Shown: positions 18,593-28,049 of the stretch, one piece after another
How the letters are laid out: every line of letters starts with the position of its first letter
Position numbering within the stretch: the first letter of the stretch is position 1
Source of the DNA: Apibacter adventoris
GTDB taxonomy: Bacteria; Bacteroidota; Bacteroidia; Flavobacteriales; Weeksellaceae
DNA length: 64,000 nucleotides
Direction of reading: 5' to 3'
Assembly (NCBI RefSeq): GCF_002964975.1
Contig: NZ_PSZM01000001.1
Location: forward strand, 248,001 to 312,000
Notes under the pieces: model-generated
Told to the model about the DNA's origin: nothing
The model's database searches: none
What the model saw: the letters and a program-made list of their open reading frames with translations, nothing else
Program-made: the position numbers and the translations under genes

Positions 18593-19309
18593 ATGGAATA
18601 TGACTTAACGGTAATTATACCGGTTTTTAATGAAGAAGAAAATCTCGAAAGAGTAAAAAATGAAATGGAATCTTTTTTAAAGTTAGCAAAAAAGAAATCT
18701 AAAGTCCTTTTTGTAAATGATGGTTCCCAAGACAATAGTTTATTAATTATTAAAAAAATTTGCAAAGAAACTCAGGGGTTCACTTTTATTTCATTTGATA
18801 AAAATTATGGATTAAGTCCTGCTATAAAAGCCGGATTTGATTTTGCTGATACTAAACTGGTAGGCTATATTGATGCCGATTTACAAACCAGTCCAATGGA
18901 TTTCAATATTTTATTAAAATATGCGGATGAATTCCAATTAGTTACAGGAGTAAGATCAAATCGTAAAGACAGTTTTACTAAAAATATGTCTTCTAAAATT
19001 GCCAATGGAATACGCAGAGCTTTTACTCATGACGGAATGGATGATACTGGTTGTCCTTTAAAAATAATTCATACGGAATATGCAAAAAGAATTCCTATGT
19101 TTAAAGGATTGCATAGATTTCTTCCAGCTATGATTTTATTACAGAACGGAAAAGTAAAACAAATCCCTGTTCAACATTTCGAAAGAATAGCTGGAAAATC
19201 TAAATTTCATTTATGGAATCGTTTATTGGGTCCTCTAAGTGATTGTTTTGCTTATTTATGGATGAAAAAGAAATATATTAACTATAAAGTTGCTGAGAAA
19301 AAATTATGA
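18593..19309 (+). CDS. Glycosyltransferase family 2 (polyprenyl-phosphate sugar transferase type)
   Basis: This 238-residue GT-A enzyme has VIIPVFNEEENLE near the N-terminus, the nucleotide-binding FVNDGSQDNS, and the metal-binding DADLQTSP. The C-terminus lacks the membrane helices of ArnC/GtrB. The sequence resembles dolichol-phosphate-mannose or undecaprenyl-phosphate sugar synthases. It probably loads a sugar on a polyprenyl phosphate for the GT39 enzyme two genes on. The ATG at 18593 is chosen over a TTG 12 bp upstream. Its stop overlaps the next start (ATGATGA). Confidence 0.88.
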   Translation: MEYDLTVIIPVFNEEENLERVKNEMESFLKLAKKKSKVLFVNDGSQDNSLLIIKKICKETQGFTFISFDKNYGLSPAIKAGFDFADTKLVGYIDADLQTSPMDFNILLKYADEFQLVTGVRSNRKDSFTKNMSSKIANGIRRAFTHDGMDDTGCPLKIIHTEYAKRIPMFKGLHRFLPAMILLQNGKVKQIPVQHFERIAGKSKFHLWNRLLGPLSDCFAYLWMKKKYINYKVAEKKL

Positions 19310-19968
19310 TGAATTTCTTAGCAGACGAAGTTTTTTTGAGTGATAAATTTATAAGATATATTGCAATTTCTTTGGGATTTTTTGCTCAAATTTTGTTTTC
19401 CAGTCGAATGATTATCCAATGGATATCAGCAGAGAAAAATAAAAAGGTCACCTCTGATCTTATTTTTTGGCAAGTTAGTTTATTGGCCTCTATATTTATG
19501 TTTATACATGGTTTTTTATTGCATGACTTTTCTATTATGTTAGGTCAATTGATTACCTATTATATATATATACGAAATATTCAACTTCATAATGCTTGGG
19601 AAAAATATCCTATTACATTACGATATTTTATTTATTCTCTTCCTGTAATTGTAATAGGATTAGGGGTATTTAATAATGCTTTTGATATTAACAAATTATT
19701 TAAACAAGATCCTGTATGGTTAATTATTTGGGGAAGTTTTGGACAAATTTTATTTACAATGCGCTTTGTTTATCAATGGATTTATTCGGAAAGAATTAAA
19801 AAATCTGAGTTACCTATGGGATTCTGGTTATTGAGCTTAACAGGATCACTGATGATATTTACCTATGCTATTATTACATTAAATCCTGTATTAATTGCAG
19901 GTCAGGGAGTGGGAATTATTGCTTATTCCAGAAATATTATCATTTTAAAGAAAAATCATGTCGTATAA
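19306..19968 (+). CDS. Membrane protein with two lipid-A-disaccharide-synthase N-terminal (LABN) domains
   Basis: This 220-residue protein has about six membrane helices arranged as two LABN repeats: GFFAQILFSSRMIIQWISAEK at about 24-44, and SFGQILFTMRFVYQWIYSERIK at about 144-165. Each is followed by a SLL/SLTGS helix and an IxYxRNI end. LABN proteins commonly sit with polyprenyl-phosphate glycosyltransferases, and a role as flippase or scaffold in lipid glycosylation is inferred. It overlaps GT2 by 4 bp and GT39 by 11 bp, so the three are translationally coupled. Confidence 0.85.
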   Translation: MMNFLADEVFLSDKFIRYIAISLGFFAQILFSSRMIIQWISAEKNKKVTSDLIFWQVSLLASIFMFIHGFLLHDFSIMLGQLITYYIYIRNIQLHNAWEKYPITLRYFIYSLPVIVIGLGVFNNAFDINKLFKQDPVWLIIWGSFGQILFTMRFVYQWIYSERIKKSELPMGFWLLSLTGSLMIFTYAIITLNPVLIAGQGVGIIAYSRNIIILKKNHVV

Positions 19969-21601
19969 TAATAGTAAACCTCTTTTTTTCTTATTTATTG
20001 TCACTGTAATTATGCTTGTGCCTAACTTAGGCATTCTTCCTGTTAATATTATGGAAGCTCGTAATTTTATTACTGCACGTGAAATGGTACAGGACAACCA
20101 TTGGTTTTTAACGACCCTTAATGGAGAACCTCGATATGAAAAGCCACCATTACCTACTTGGATAACAGCTTTAGTAGGCTTTTTTTTCGGATTTGATTCT
20201 GTTTTTGTATTGCGTTTGGCTGTTGTATGCATTACATTATTATTAGTTATATACATTTACATCTTTTCTATAAAAATTGGGTTTTCAAATAAAAGTAGCT
20301 TTCATAACGGACTAATAGTTATAACATCTTTTTATATTTATTTTGCTGGAAGAGATAATCAATGGGATATGTATTGCCACAGTTTTATGATTATTTCTAT
20401 CTTTTATTTATGGGGTATTTTAAAAAAGAATAAATACCCTCTAAAAAATGCTATATGGGGAGGTTTATGCTTGGCTTTTTCATTACTAAGTAAAGGTCCT
20501 GTTTCTTTATATGCACTTTTGCTCCCTTTTCTTATTGCTTATGGAGTTATATATAAATATAAATTTAAAGGAGAAAAAAAATATAATCTGGCTTTAATAT
20601 TATATTGCTTTTTAGGATTGGGAATAGGTATGTCTTGGTCTGCATATATACATTGGGCAGATCCTGATCCTTTAGCTAAAATGGCTAAAATAGAAACTTC
20701 TCGTTGGACAAATGAATATAATTCACGTCCTATCTATTATTATTGGAGTTTTTTCGTACAGTCAGGGGTTTGGGCTGTCTCTGCCCTATTGGCTCTTCTT
20801 TATCCTTACATGAAAAATAAAGTATTTAACCTTAAATTATATAAATTTACTCTTTTATGGACTTTACTTTCCCTAATTTTATTAAGCATTATTCCTGAAA
20901 AAAAAGTTAGATACATTTTACCTACTCTCATTCCTTTAGCTCTCAATACAGGGTTTTATATTGATTATTTATGGAACCATTTCAGAAAATTACATTCAAA
21001 AAAAGACCAATATTTGGCCATATTCAATTTTGGTTTACTGGGTACAATAGGCATTTTATATCCTCTAATTCTCTATTTTGTTTTCAGAAAATACATTATT
21101 AACCAAACAAGTTGGATGATTATTTCATCTTTTATTTTATTTTTTATAGGAATTGGTATTTTATTTTTTCTATTATACAAAAAATTCAACCAAGTTTTTT
21201 ATTGGATCATTGCGCTTCAATGTTCAGTTATGTCTTTTGCCTTTCCTTTAGCTAAAAGTTTTTTATACAATCCAAATTACAAATCAGCTAAAAATTTAAG
21301 ACATTATATGGATCCTAAAATGGATCTATATGACTTTAAAAACATGACCCCAGAAATTGTCTGGGATTATGGAAAAAAAATACCTACCATTGATTTATCA
21401 GAAATTGATAACATTCTGAAAAAAAATAATAAAATGGGGTTGCTTTGTCAATCAGAAAATACAAGCGAATTAATAAAATTAATAAACCGTTCCTATAAAG
21501 TAAATAAAGTATCTTATATAGATCTTAATATAGTTCCTCCAAATAATAAAGGATATAAATCTAGGTTAGAAAGAGATTTTTTAATTATTTCTAAAAAATA
21601 A
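19958..21601 (+). CDS. ArnT-like GT39 lipid glycosyltransferase
   Basis: This 547-residue GT-C enzyme has about 11-12 membrane helices. The first periplasmic loop contains MEARNFITAREM and NGEPRYEKPPLPTW, which matches the ArnT/PMT active-site loop. Such enzymes move a sugar from a polyprenyl-phosphate donor to lipid A or protein. In ArnT the loop begins with an Asp-Glu pair; here the first acidic residue is replaced by Met and Glu is kept. The C-terminal domain (about 420-547) is soluble. The acceptor is unknown. Confidence 0.85.
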   Translation: MSYNNSKPLFFLFIVTVIMLVPNLGILPVNIMEARNFITAREMVQDNHWFLTTLNGEPRYEKPPLPTWITALVGFFFGFDSVFVLRLAVVCITLLLVIYIYIFSIKIGFSNKSSFHNGLIVITSFYIYFAGRDNQWDMYCHSFMIISIFYLWGILKKNKYPLKNAIWGGLCLAFSLLSKGPVSLYALLLPFLIAYGVIYKYKFKGEKKYNLALILYCFLGLGIGMSWSAYIHWADPDPLAKMAKIETSRWTNEYNSRPIYYYWSFFVQSGVWAVSALLALLYPYMKNKVFNLKLYKFTLLWTLLSLILLSIIPEKKVRYILPTLIPLALNTGFYIDYLWNHFRKLHSKKDQYLAIFNFGLLGTIGILYPLILYFVFRKYIINQTSWMIISSFILFFIGIGILFFLLYKKFNQVFYWIIALQCSVMSFAFPLAKSFLYNPNYKSAKNLRHYMDPKMDLYDFKNMTPEIVWDYGKKIPTIDLSEIDNILKKNNKMGLLCQSENTSELIKLINRSYKVNKVSYIDLNIVPPNNKGYKSRLERDFLIISKK

Positions 21602-21636
21602 AACTCTTTTTTTCCTTATTTTTACGAATATAATAT

Positions 21637-21642
21637 AAGGAG
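21637..21642 (+). promoter_or_regulatory. Shine-Dalgarno sequence before corA
   Basis: AAGGAG sits 6 nt before the corA ATG at 21649. A full Shine-Dalgarno at ideal spacing is unusual in this window, where most starts lack one. It confirms the chosen start. Confidence 0.7.
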
Positions 21643-21648
21643 AATAAT

Positions 21649-22548
21649 ATGGCAATTAAAGAACTCAAACAATCTAACTATGAATGGATAGATTTATATA
21701 ATCCTGATGCAAAAGAACTGGAGAAAATTGCTAACAAATATTCTCTGAATTACTATACGTTGACAGATAGCCTAGAACCCAATCATTTGCCTAAATTTGA
21801 AAATCAGGATACCATAAATTTCTTTATTGTCAGATTAGTACATGAAAATCTTAAAAGAAAAACTAATATTGAAAGCCTTACAAATAAAATAGCTGTATTT
21901 TATAACGATCATCTTTTAATCACCATACATAGAATAGAAATTCCTTTTTTAGAAGTAATTATAGAAAAATATATAAAAACAGAAAAAATATATACAGTTA
22001 ACAGTATTGTTATTAAAATAATTTGGAATACCTTATATACATACAATACTTCAATATTGAAAATTTTAAGTAAAGTGGAAAATCTTGAAAATAAAGTATT
22101 TTTAAAATCCCCTGATTCTTCAAGTAATATCCTTCAAAATATGTACTTATTAAAAAGGAAAGTCAATATATGCATGAAATTACTCATACTTACAGATGAA
22201 GTTATAAATTCTATAAAACCTACAAAACAGGAAAAACCAGCCCATCAGGACGTTAAAGATCTACAAGTAAAATTATCCACGTTATATGAACAAGTAATTG
22301 AAGATATCAATAATCTGCTAAATCTTTACATATCTCTAGCTTCGCTTAAAAGTAATGACATAATGAAAACTCTAACTATTTTTTCCATATTTTTTATGCC
22401 ATTAACATTCATAGCCGGTATATATGGAATGAATTTTAAATATATGCCTGAACTTGAAAAAGCATGGGGATATCCTGTAATATTAATTATCATGCTAATA
22501 ATAACATTGATTATTTATTATTGGCTTAAAAGAAAAAAATGGTTGTAA
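21649..22548 (+). CDS. corA: CorA family divalent cation (Mg2+/Co2+) transporter
   Basis: This 299-residue protein has a long alpha-helical cytoplasmic domain and two C-terminal membrane helices (about 242-262 and 272-292). They are joined by the selectivity motif YGMNF and an acidic loop (MPELEKAWGYP). This is the CorA pentamer pore layout. The length is slightly short for E. coli CorA (316), typical for Bacteroidota members. It sits between the lipid glycosylation operon and aspS. Confidence 0.92.
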   Translation: MAIKELKQSNYEWIDLYNPDAKELEKIANKYSLNYYTLTDSLEPNHLPKFENQDTINFFIVRLVHENLKRKTNIESLTNKIAVFYNDHLLITIHRIEIPFLEVIIEKYIKTEKIYTVNSIVIKIIWNTLYTYNTSILKILSKVENLENKVFLKSPDSSSNILQNMYLLKRKVNICMKLLILTDEVINSIKPTKQEKPAHQDVKDLQVKLSTLYEQVIEDINNLLNLYISLASLKSNDIMKTLTIFSIFFMPLTFIAGIYGMNFKYMPELEKAWGYPVILIIMLIITLIIYYWLKRKKWL

Positions 22549-22575
22549 TTATTCAACAATTAAATAAAGATACTA

Positions 22576-22583
22576 TATTTTTG
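22576..22583 (+). promoter_or_regulatory. -7 promoter element of aspS
   Basis: TATTTTTG fits TAnnTTTG, 36 bp before the aspS ATG. Confidence 0.45.
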
Positions 22584-22619
22584 CATAAGATTAAGAAAAA
22601 TAAAATAATATAAAACTGT

Positions 22620-24371
22620 ATGTACAGAACAAATACTTGCGGAGAGCTTACAGAAGCTAATATTAATCAAAAAGTAATCCTTAGTGGTTGGGTACAAACT
22701 ATTCGAGATAAAGGATTTGTAATCTGGGTAGATTTAAGAGATAGATATGGAATTACTCAATTGGTATTTGATGACCAAAGAACCCCTAAAGAAATTTTAG
22801 AACAAGTAAAAAAATTAGGGCGAGAATTTGTGATCCAAATAACAGGAACTGTAATAGAAAGAACAAGTAAAAATCCACATATACCCACTGGTAATATAGA
22901 AATATTAGTTGAGAAATTAACTGTTCTAAGTACCTCGCTAGTACCCCCTTTTGTAATAGAAAATGAAACTGATGGCGGCGAAGAATTACGAATGAAATAC
23001 CGATATTTAGATATTAGAAGAAATCCGGTAAAAGACAAACTTATTTTTAGAAGTAAAGTTGCTCAATTAGTAAGAAACTATTTATCTTCTCATGATTTTC
23101 TTGAGATAGAAACCCCGGTATTAATAAAATCTACACCAGAAGGGGCTCGTGATTTTGTAGTTCCTTCAAGAATGAACCCTGGTCAATTCTATGCCCTTCC
23201 CCAATCCCCTCAAAGTTTCAAACAATTATTGATGATTGGTGGACTAGACAAATATTTTCAGATTGTAAAATGTTTTAGAGATGAAGATTTACGTGCTGAC
23301 AGACAACCGGAATTTACTCAAATAGATTGCGAAATGTCTTTTATTGAACAAGAAGATATTTTAGACACATTTGAAGGTCTAGCCAAACATTTACTCAAAG
23401 AATTAAGAAATTACAAAATAGATAAATTCCCACGAATAACCTATTCTGAGGCTATGCGCAAATATGGAAATGATAAGCCCGATATAAGGTTTGGAATGGA
23501 ATTTATTGAATTTAATGAAGAACTTAAAAAAAGTGGTTTTAAAGTATTTGATGAAGCTGAACTTATAGTAGGAATAAAAGTAGAAGGTTGTGCTGATTAT
23601 ACCCGAAAGCAATTAGATGAACTAACCGAATGGGTAAAAAGACCACAAGTGGGAGCTCGAGGTTTAGTTTATATAAAATACAATAAAGATCAAAGTATAA
23701 AATCCTCAATAGATAAATTTTATACAGAAGAAAAATTAAAAAAAGTTATTCAAAAATCTAACGCACAAATCGGAGATTTACTCCTAATTTTATCAGGAGA
23801 AGCACAGAAAGTGAGACCTCAACTGAGTGCTTTAAGAATGGAGCTTGCCGAACGTTTAGGACTACGAAATCCTGACGTATTTGCTCCTCTTTGGGTAGTT
23901 GATTTTCCACTTTTAGAATGGGATGAGGAAGAAAATAGATATGTAGCAATGCATCACCCATTTACCTCTCCAAAACCTGAAGATATTCCACTTTTAGAAA
24001 CCGACCCGGGGAAAGTTAGGGCTAATGCTTATGATATGGTATTGAATGGCAATGAAATAGGAGGAGGTTCCATACGGATACATGACAAAGATTTACAAGC
24101 AAAAATGTTTTCCCTATTAGGCTTTACACAAGAAGAAGCAGAAGCTCAATTTGGATTTCTAATGAATGCATTTAAATACGGAGCTCCACCACATGGAGGA
24201 ATTGCTTTTGGCTTTGATCGATTTACAGCAATTTTAGGAGGTCAAGAAGTAATTCGTGATTATATTGCTTTTCCAAAAAATAATGCCGGAAGAGATGTTA
24301 TGATAGATGCCCCCTATCCTATTAGTAAAAAACAATTAGATGAACTTGGAATAAACATCATTAAAGAATGA
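22620..24371 (+). CDS. aspS: Aspartate--tRNA ligase
   Basis: This 583-residue class II synthetase has an N-terminal OB-fold anticodon domain ([14 protein letters not shown]...[14 protein letters not shown], about 18-50). The catalytic core has motif 2 [19 protein letters not shown] and motif 3 [15 protein letters not shown], with the bacterial GAD insertion between them (about 290-410). Length is standard for bacterial AspRS. Whether it is discriminating or also charges tRNA-Asn cannot be judged alone. A terminator follows. Confidence 0.96.
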   Translation: MYRTNTCGELTEANINQKVILSGWVQTIRDKGFVIWVDLRDRYGITQLVFDDQRTPKEILEQVKKLGREFVIQITGTVIERTSKNPHIPTGNIEILVEKLTVLSTSLVPPFVIENETDGGEELRMKYRYLDIRRNPVKDKLIFRSKVAQLVRNYLSSHDFLEIETPVLIKSTPEGARDFVVPSRMNPGQFYALPQSPQSFKQLLMIGGLDKYFQIVKCFRDEDLRADRQPEFTQIDCEMSFIEQEDILDTFEGLAKHLLKELRNYKIDKFPRITYSEAMRKYGNDKPDIRFGMEFIEFNEELKKSGFKVFDEAELIVGIKVEGCADYTRKQLDELTEWVKRPQVGARGLVYIKYNKDQSIKSSIDKFYTEEKLKKVIQKSNAQIGDLLLILSGEAQKVRPQLSALRMELAERLGLRNPDVFAPLWVVDFPLLEWDEEENRYVAMHHPFTSPKPEDIPLLETDPGKVRANAYDMVLNGNEIGGGSIRIHDKDLQAKMFSLLGFTQEEAEAQFGFLMNAFKYGAPPHGGIAFGFDRFTAILGGQEVIRDYIAFPKNNAGRDVMIDAPYPISKKQLDELGINIIKE

Positions 24372-24404
24372 ATAAATAAATAGTTCTGTAATAATTTGAA
24401 AAAT

Positions 24405-24434
24405 AAAATCCTTGAAATAAATTTCAAGGATTTT
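24405..24434 (+). terminator. Terminator of aspS
   Basis: Two 14-nt complementary arms (24405-24418 and 24421-24434) around a minimal loop are followed by more T residues, 34 bp after the aspS stop. The innermost pairs must stay open to form a loop. Confidence 0.85.
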
Positions 24435-24572
24435 TTACAAACTAATAAAAATAAAACCAATTTATGTGAATACACAGAAATGAAAAAATGATTTTTAGTA
24501 TTATTTTCATAACACCTATCATTTATCTTTGACAAAGATATACCATTATTTAGAATAATTATAAATAATAAT

Positions 24573-24590
24573 ACATGATATTAATCATGT
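24573..24590. promoter_or_regulatory. Palindrome ACATGAT-N4-ATCATGT
   Basis: Seven-bp perfect arms around four bases lie between the convergent ends of aspS and the SprE-like gene. The same arms occur upstream of the siderophore receptor at 46737. The spacing resembles CRP/FNR-type sites, but a regulator is not identified and the site is not in a normal promoter position. Confidence 0.35.
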
Positions 24591-24624
24591 TTTTGCTGCG
24601 TTTATTAATTTCTTTAATTTAGAT

Positions 24625-27129
24625 TTATTTTTTTCTTATAATTCCCGGTCCATTTTCTAAATCTTTATCATCAGGTATTGCCTTTTCATAATCTAAATCT
24701 GAAGAATCATCTTCCATATCTTGAGTTGAAAAGTCTTGAGTTGAGATATTTTCGTTATTTCTCTCTTTATTTAGGGTATTAGAATTTTCATTCTTTTTTT
24801 CTTTTTCATTAAAAAATTTAAGTAAATCAGCCGCTTTTTTCCCTTCCGGTTTATCTTCAAAAAGAATAGAAACACGTTCCAAACCATCCATAAAATCCTT
24901 TTTGTTATTTAACCTTGCATCACAAAATACCGATAAAAGAGTGAATTTTGGAATTATCTCATCCGTTGGATATTTTTCTAATGCCTGAGAAGCCATACTC
25001 TTTACTTCTTTATAGTTTCTCTCTTCATATTTTTTATATGCAAGTTCATAAAATATTACTGCATCGGAAGATCTCGATTTAAAAACATCAACACTAGGAT
25101 TTAAAATACTCTCAGCATATTTAGAATCAGGATATTTTAACAACACCAAATCTGCATATTTTTTTGCTGTTTCTGGATTTTTATCCTTATTAAATTTATA
25201 TAAATTATACATTGCTGCCATAGTAACCGACTGATCATAAGGAGGTGTTGATAATAAATGTTCTAAAGTTGAAGTTGCAGATTTAAGATCATAAAATTTG
25301 TCTTGATAAATAATTCCTAATGATAACTCTGCTGTATCTCTTTGTATTTTTATGGTATCTATTACAGCTTGATTATTGGGAATTTGTTCAATATAATAGT
25401 TCACATCAAATCTTCTTGGATTTTTATTTTCTCCAATCGCTAATAAATCATTTTTCACATCATTGGTTCCGGATATTCCACTACCCCTTCTCCAATTATC
25501 TACTAAGGTTCTATTTCCCCATAATCTTATAAAATCTGATTGCCCTTTATTTTTTATATTATTATTATAAAAATACCATTTCCCTCCATTATTTTTTTCT
25601 GGTGATTGTGTAAAATCCGAATTATCAATAAGAGTTTCGGTAACAAATAAAGTGTTATTTTCACTTTTTGAAATCTTTTCTAACTCAGCCTTTTTTTTGT
25701 TTTCTTCTGTTTTTATTTTATCTATATATTTTTGAAAATATTCATTTCTCTGTTCTGTATTCATTTTTACTATAGACAAAATACTATCATTTTTTTTAAC
25801 TAAATAATATTTTTTTATTAATTCATGTAAAGATTTATTTTTGGTCAATAATTTATTTTTCATTCCTACATCTGTAAATTTTGCCACAGCACTATCATAA
25901 TACGCCCCCGCATTGATATAATCAGGCTTAGAAAAATAAATATCTCCTATAGCTTGATAAGCTAATGCTCTTGTTTGAGGGTCACTTTCATTTTCTTTTA
26001 TAGATTGCTTGAGATAAGTAAAAGCTTCTTTTTCTTTTTTTGTATTTAATGAAACCAAAGCCATTGCGTAGTATAATTCATTTTTCCTGGATTGATACAA
26101 ACCCTTATTAAATAGTTTTTTTAAAAATCGTATTTTATTGAAATAAGCTATGGAATCTCCTGTAAAAAGTCGGGCTAAAGCTATCTGCGATTTAATTTCC
26201 AATTCAGCAGATGGTTTTTTATCATATGCTTTTTGATAATATTCAATTGCTTTATCTTTTGAATTTAATTTTTCAAATAATTGCCCTTGGATAAAGCAAT
26301 ATCTCCCTCTATTATTTTTTCCCTTATTATATTTTTTTGCATCATTTAATGCTTCTATAGCTTCCTCATATTTTTTTTCATCAATTAGAAATTGTGAAAA
26401 GGATCTACTATATAGTTTTCTATCTTTTTTAGATAATTTGATTTTTGCTAACTCTTCATATATTTCACCGGCCTGAAAGGAATTGCCTGCCTGTGCCTGA
26501 GCTAGGGCTATATAAATTTTAGCTTCATTAACCCTTCTATTTTTCACTAAGGTAGCATTCATATAATTAAGATAATTCAATGCCTCAAAAGGATCATTTT
26601 TATAATAATATGCTTTTCCCAATAATAAATAGACATCACTTAGCATAGAATTATATTCTTTCCCTTTTATTAACATAGAATGACTTTCTACGGCTTTTTT
26701 TCCTTTTTGAATCACTCTGTTTAATCCTTCTGCTTTTGACTGATTATCTTTACCTCCTCCTAAAGCTCCACTTAATGCACCTTTTATTGAATTTACCGCA
26801 CCTTGCTCATCTAAATTACTTAAATTACTTAATACATTTTTCGTTGTACTTCTAAATTTATTACCCGGTATATCTAAAATTTCCTCCATATAAAATTCAT
26901 CAGTTTTATCAAAAGGATCTATAGGTTCTACCTTTAAAAGAGTAGCATAATTATCTATATAACTTTGTTCTTTATCTTTTAAATTTTTTTTCAATGTTTC
27001 TTGTCCATTAAAAGCAGTATTGTACCAGGAAGTTAACCGATGATATGTACGATGGGTAATTCCGTTTTTTTTAGTAGAACAGGCTAAAAACAGAGTTACT
27101 ATAAGTAGAGTATAACTAATTTTTTTCAT
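24625..27129 (-). CDS. SprE/PorW-like type IX secretion lipoprotein (TPR)
   Basis: This 834-residue lipoprotein has a signal ending LFLA-C (Cys17) and then CSTKKN, typical of the gliding/T9SS protein SprE (PorW). Residues about 170-430 form tetratricopeptide-like helix pairs (LLGKAYYYKNDPFEALNYL, IALAQAQAGNSFQAGEIYEEL), and more TPR-like helices occur at 600-750. The C-terminus is acidic and low complexity (Asp/Glu/Asn-rich). SprE/PorW is needed for T9SS protein export in relatives. Other T9SS genes are not in this window. It is placed by family resemblance and length (about 870 in Flavobacterium). Confidence 0.72.
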   Translation of the reverse strand: MKKISYTLLIVTLFLACSTKKNGITHRTYHRLTSWYNTAFNGQETLKKNLKDKEQSYIDNYATLLKVEPIDPFDKTDEFYMEEILDIPGNKFRSTTKNVLSNLSNLDEQGAVNSIKGALSGALGGGKDNQSKAEGLNRVIQKGKKAVESHSMLIKGKEYNSMLSDVYLLLGKAYYYKNDPFEALNYLNYMNATLVKNRRVNEAKIYIALAQAQAGNSFQAGEIYEELAKIKLSKKDRKLYSRSFSQFLIDEKKYEEAIEALNDAKKYNKGKNNRGRYCFIQGQLFEKLNSKDKAIEYYQKAYDKKPSAELEIKSQIALARLFTGDSIAYFNKIRFLKKLFNKGLYQSRKNELYYAMALVSLNTKKEKEAFTYLKQSIKENESDPQTRALAYQAIGDIYFSKPDYINAGAYYDSAVAKFTDVGMKNKLLTKNKSLHELIKKYYLVKKNDSILSIVKMNTEQRNEYFQKYIDKIKTEENKKKAELEKISKSENNTLFVTETLIDNSDFTQSPEKNNGGKWYFYNNNIKNKGQSDFIRLWGNRTLVDNWRRGSGISGTNDVKNDLLAIGENKNPRRFDVNYYIEQIPNNQAVIDTIKIQRDTAELSLGIIYQDKFYDLKSATSTLEHLLSTPPYDQSVTMAAMYNLYKFNKDKNPETAKKYADLVLLKYPDSKYAESILNPSVDVFKSRSSDAVIFYELAYKKYEERNYKEVKSMASQALEKYPTDEIIPKFTLLSVFCDARLNNKKDFMDGLERVSILFEDKPEGKKAADLLKFFNEKEKKNENSNTLNKERNNENISTQDFSTQDMEDDSSDLDYEKAIPDDKDLENGPGIIRKK

Positions 27130-27148
27130 TTAGAATTTAAAATTATAA

Positions 27149-27156
27149 CAAAACTA
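27149..27156 (-). promoter_or_regulatory. -7 promoter element of the SprE-like gene
   Basis: TAGTTTTG on the minus strand fits TAnnTTTG, 19 bp before the ATG. Confidence 0.45.
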
Positions 27157-27176
27157 ATTAAAAAACGAAAATATAT

Positions 27177-27184
27177 TATATTTG
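27177..27184 (+). promoter_or_regulatory. -7 promoter element of the LPS-kinase-like gene
   Basis: TATATTTG fits TAnnTTTG, 103 bp before the ATG at 27288. It would give an untranslated leader of about 95 nt. Confidence 0.45.
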
Positions 27185-27287
27185 TTGTTTCAAAATAGTG
27201 GATAATTCTCTTTTAACGTTCTACTATCATTCCATTCTGGAATACTTTTAATTATTTAAATAAATTGGATTTGTAAATGAGTTATTA

Positions 27288-28049
27288 ATGCAAAAATTTG
27301 TAGTATCGAATAAATATATAAAAGATAAAAACCTTATTTCAGAAATCATAAAAAATTTTGATGATTATACACATATATTAGGAAATCCTGAAAGGAATAT
27401 TATTAAAAAAATACCTTTTCATGAAAATTTTATAGCTGTTAAATCTTTTAAAAAGCCTCATTTAATAAATAAAATTGTTTATAAATATTTTAGAAAATCT
27501 AAAGCAAAACGTTCTTTTGAACATGGTGAAAAATTATTACAATTAGGAATTTTAAATCCTGAACCAATAGCCTATATAGAAAATTCTGACTGTATTGGAA
27601 TTACTTCCAGCTATTATATTTCTCAGTATACTCCTTATGATTTTACTATAAGAGAAGTTTATGAACAAGCTGATGCTGAATCTTGCATAAAGGCTTATGC
27701 TCAGTTTTCATATCAAGTACATGAAAAAGGAATATATATAAAGGATAATACACCCGGAAATACATTGGTAATAAGAAAAGGAAATTGTTATGAAATGTAT
27801 TTAGTCGATTTAAACCGAATGAAATTTCATAAAAACTTATCCTTTGATATAAAAATGAAAAGTTTATCAAACAACATTAAGGAACAACCTTATTTAGATA
27901 TATTTATAAATGAATACTCAAAAGTATCCGGATATAAATTAAAAGAAGTACAAGAAAAAATATACCATTATCAAAAAGAATTTAATAGGAAAATCAGGTC
28001 AAAAGCAAAATTTAAAAAATTTTTGAAAACTATATTTTCCCGCAATTAA
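27288..28049 (+). CDS. Lipopolysaccharide kinase InaA/WaaP-like protein
   Basis: This 253-residue cytoplasmic protein has a kinase-like fold. A Lys in FIAVKSFKKP (about 51) fits the ATP-anchoring Lys. HEKGIYIKDNTPGNTLV (about 145-161) aligns with the catalytic loop, with Asp153 and Asn158. MYLVDLNRMKF (about 170-180) aligns with the metal-binding DFG-like element. WaaP/KdkA relatives phosphorylate heptose or Kdo of LPS. The substrate here is inferred only. Its stop codon abuts the stop of the convergent patatin gene, with no terminator between. Confidence 0.75.
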   Translation: MQKFVVSNKYIKDKNLISEIIKNFDDYTHILGNPERNIIKKIPFHENFIAVKSFKKPHLINKIVYKYFRKSKAKRSFEHGEKLLQLGILNPEPIAYIENSDCIGITSSYYISQYTPYDFTIREVYEQADAESCIKAYAQFSYQVHEKGIYIKDNTPGNTLVIRKGNCYEMYLVDLNRMKFHKNLSFDIKMKSLSNNIKEQPYLDIFINEYSKVSGYKLKEVQEKIYHYQKEFNRKIRSKAKFKKFLKTIFSRN

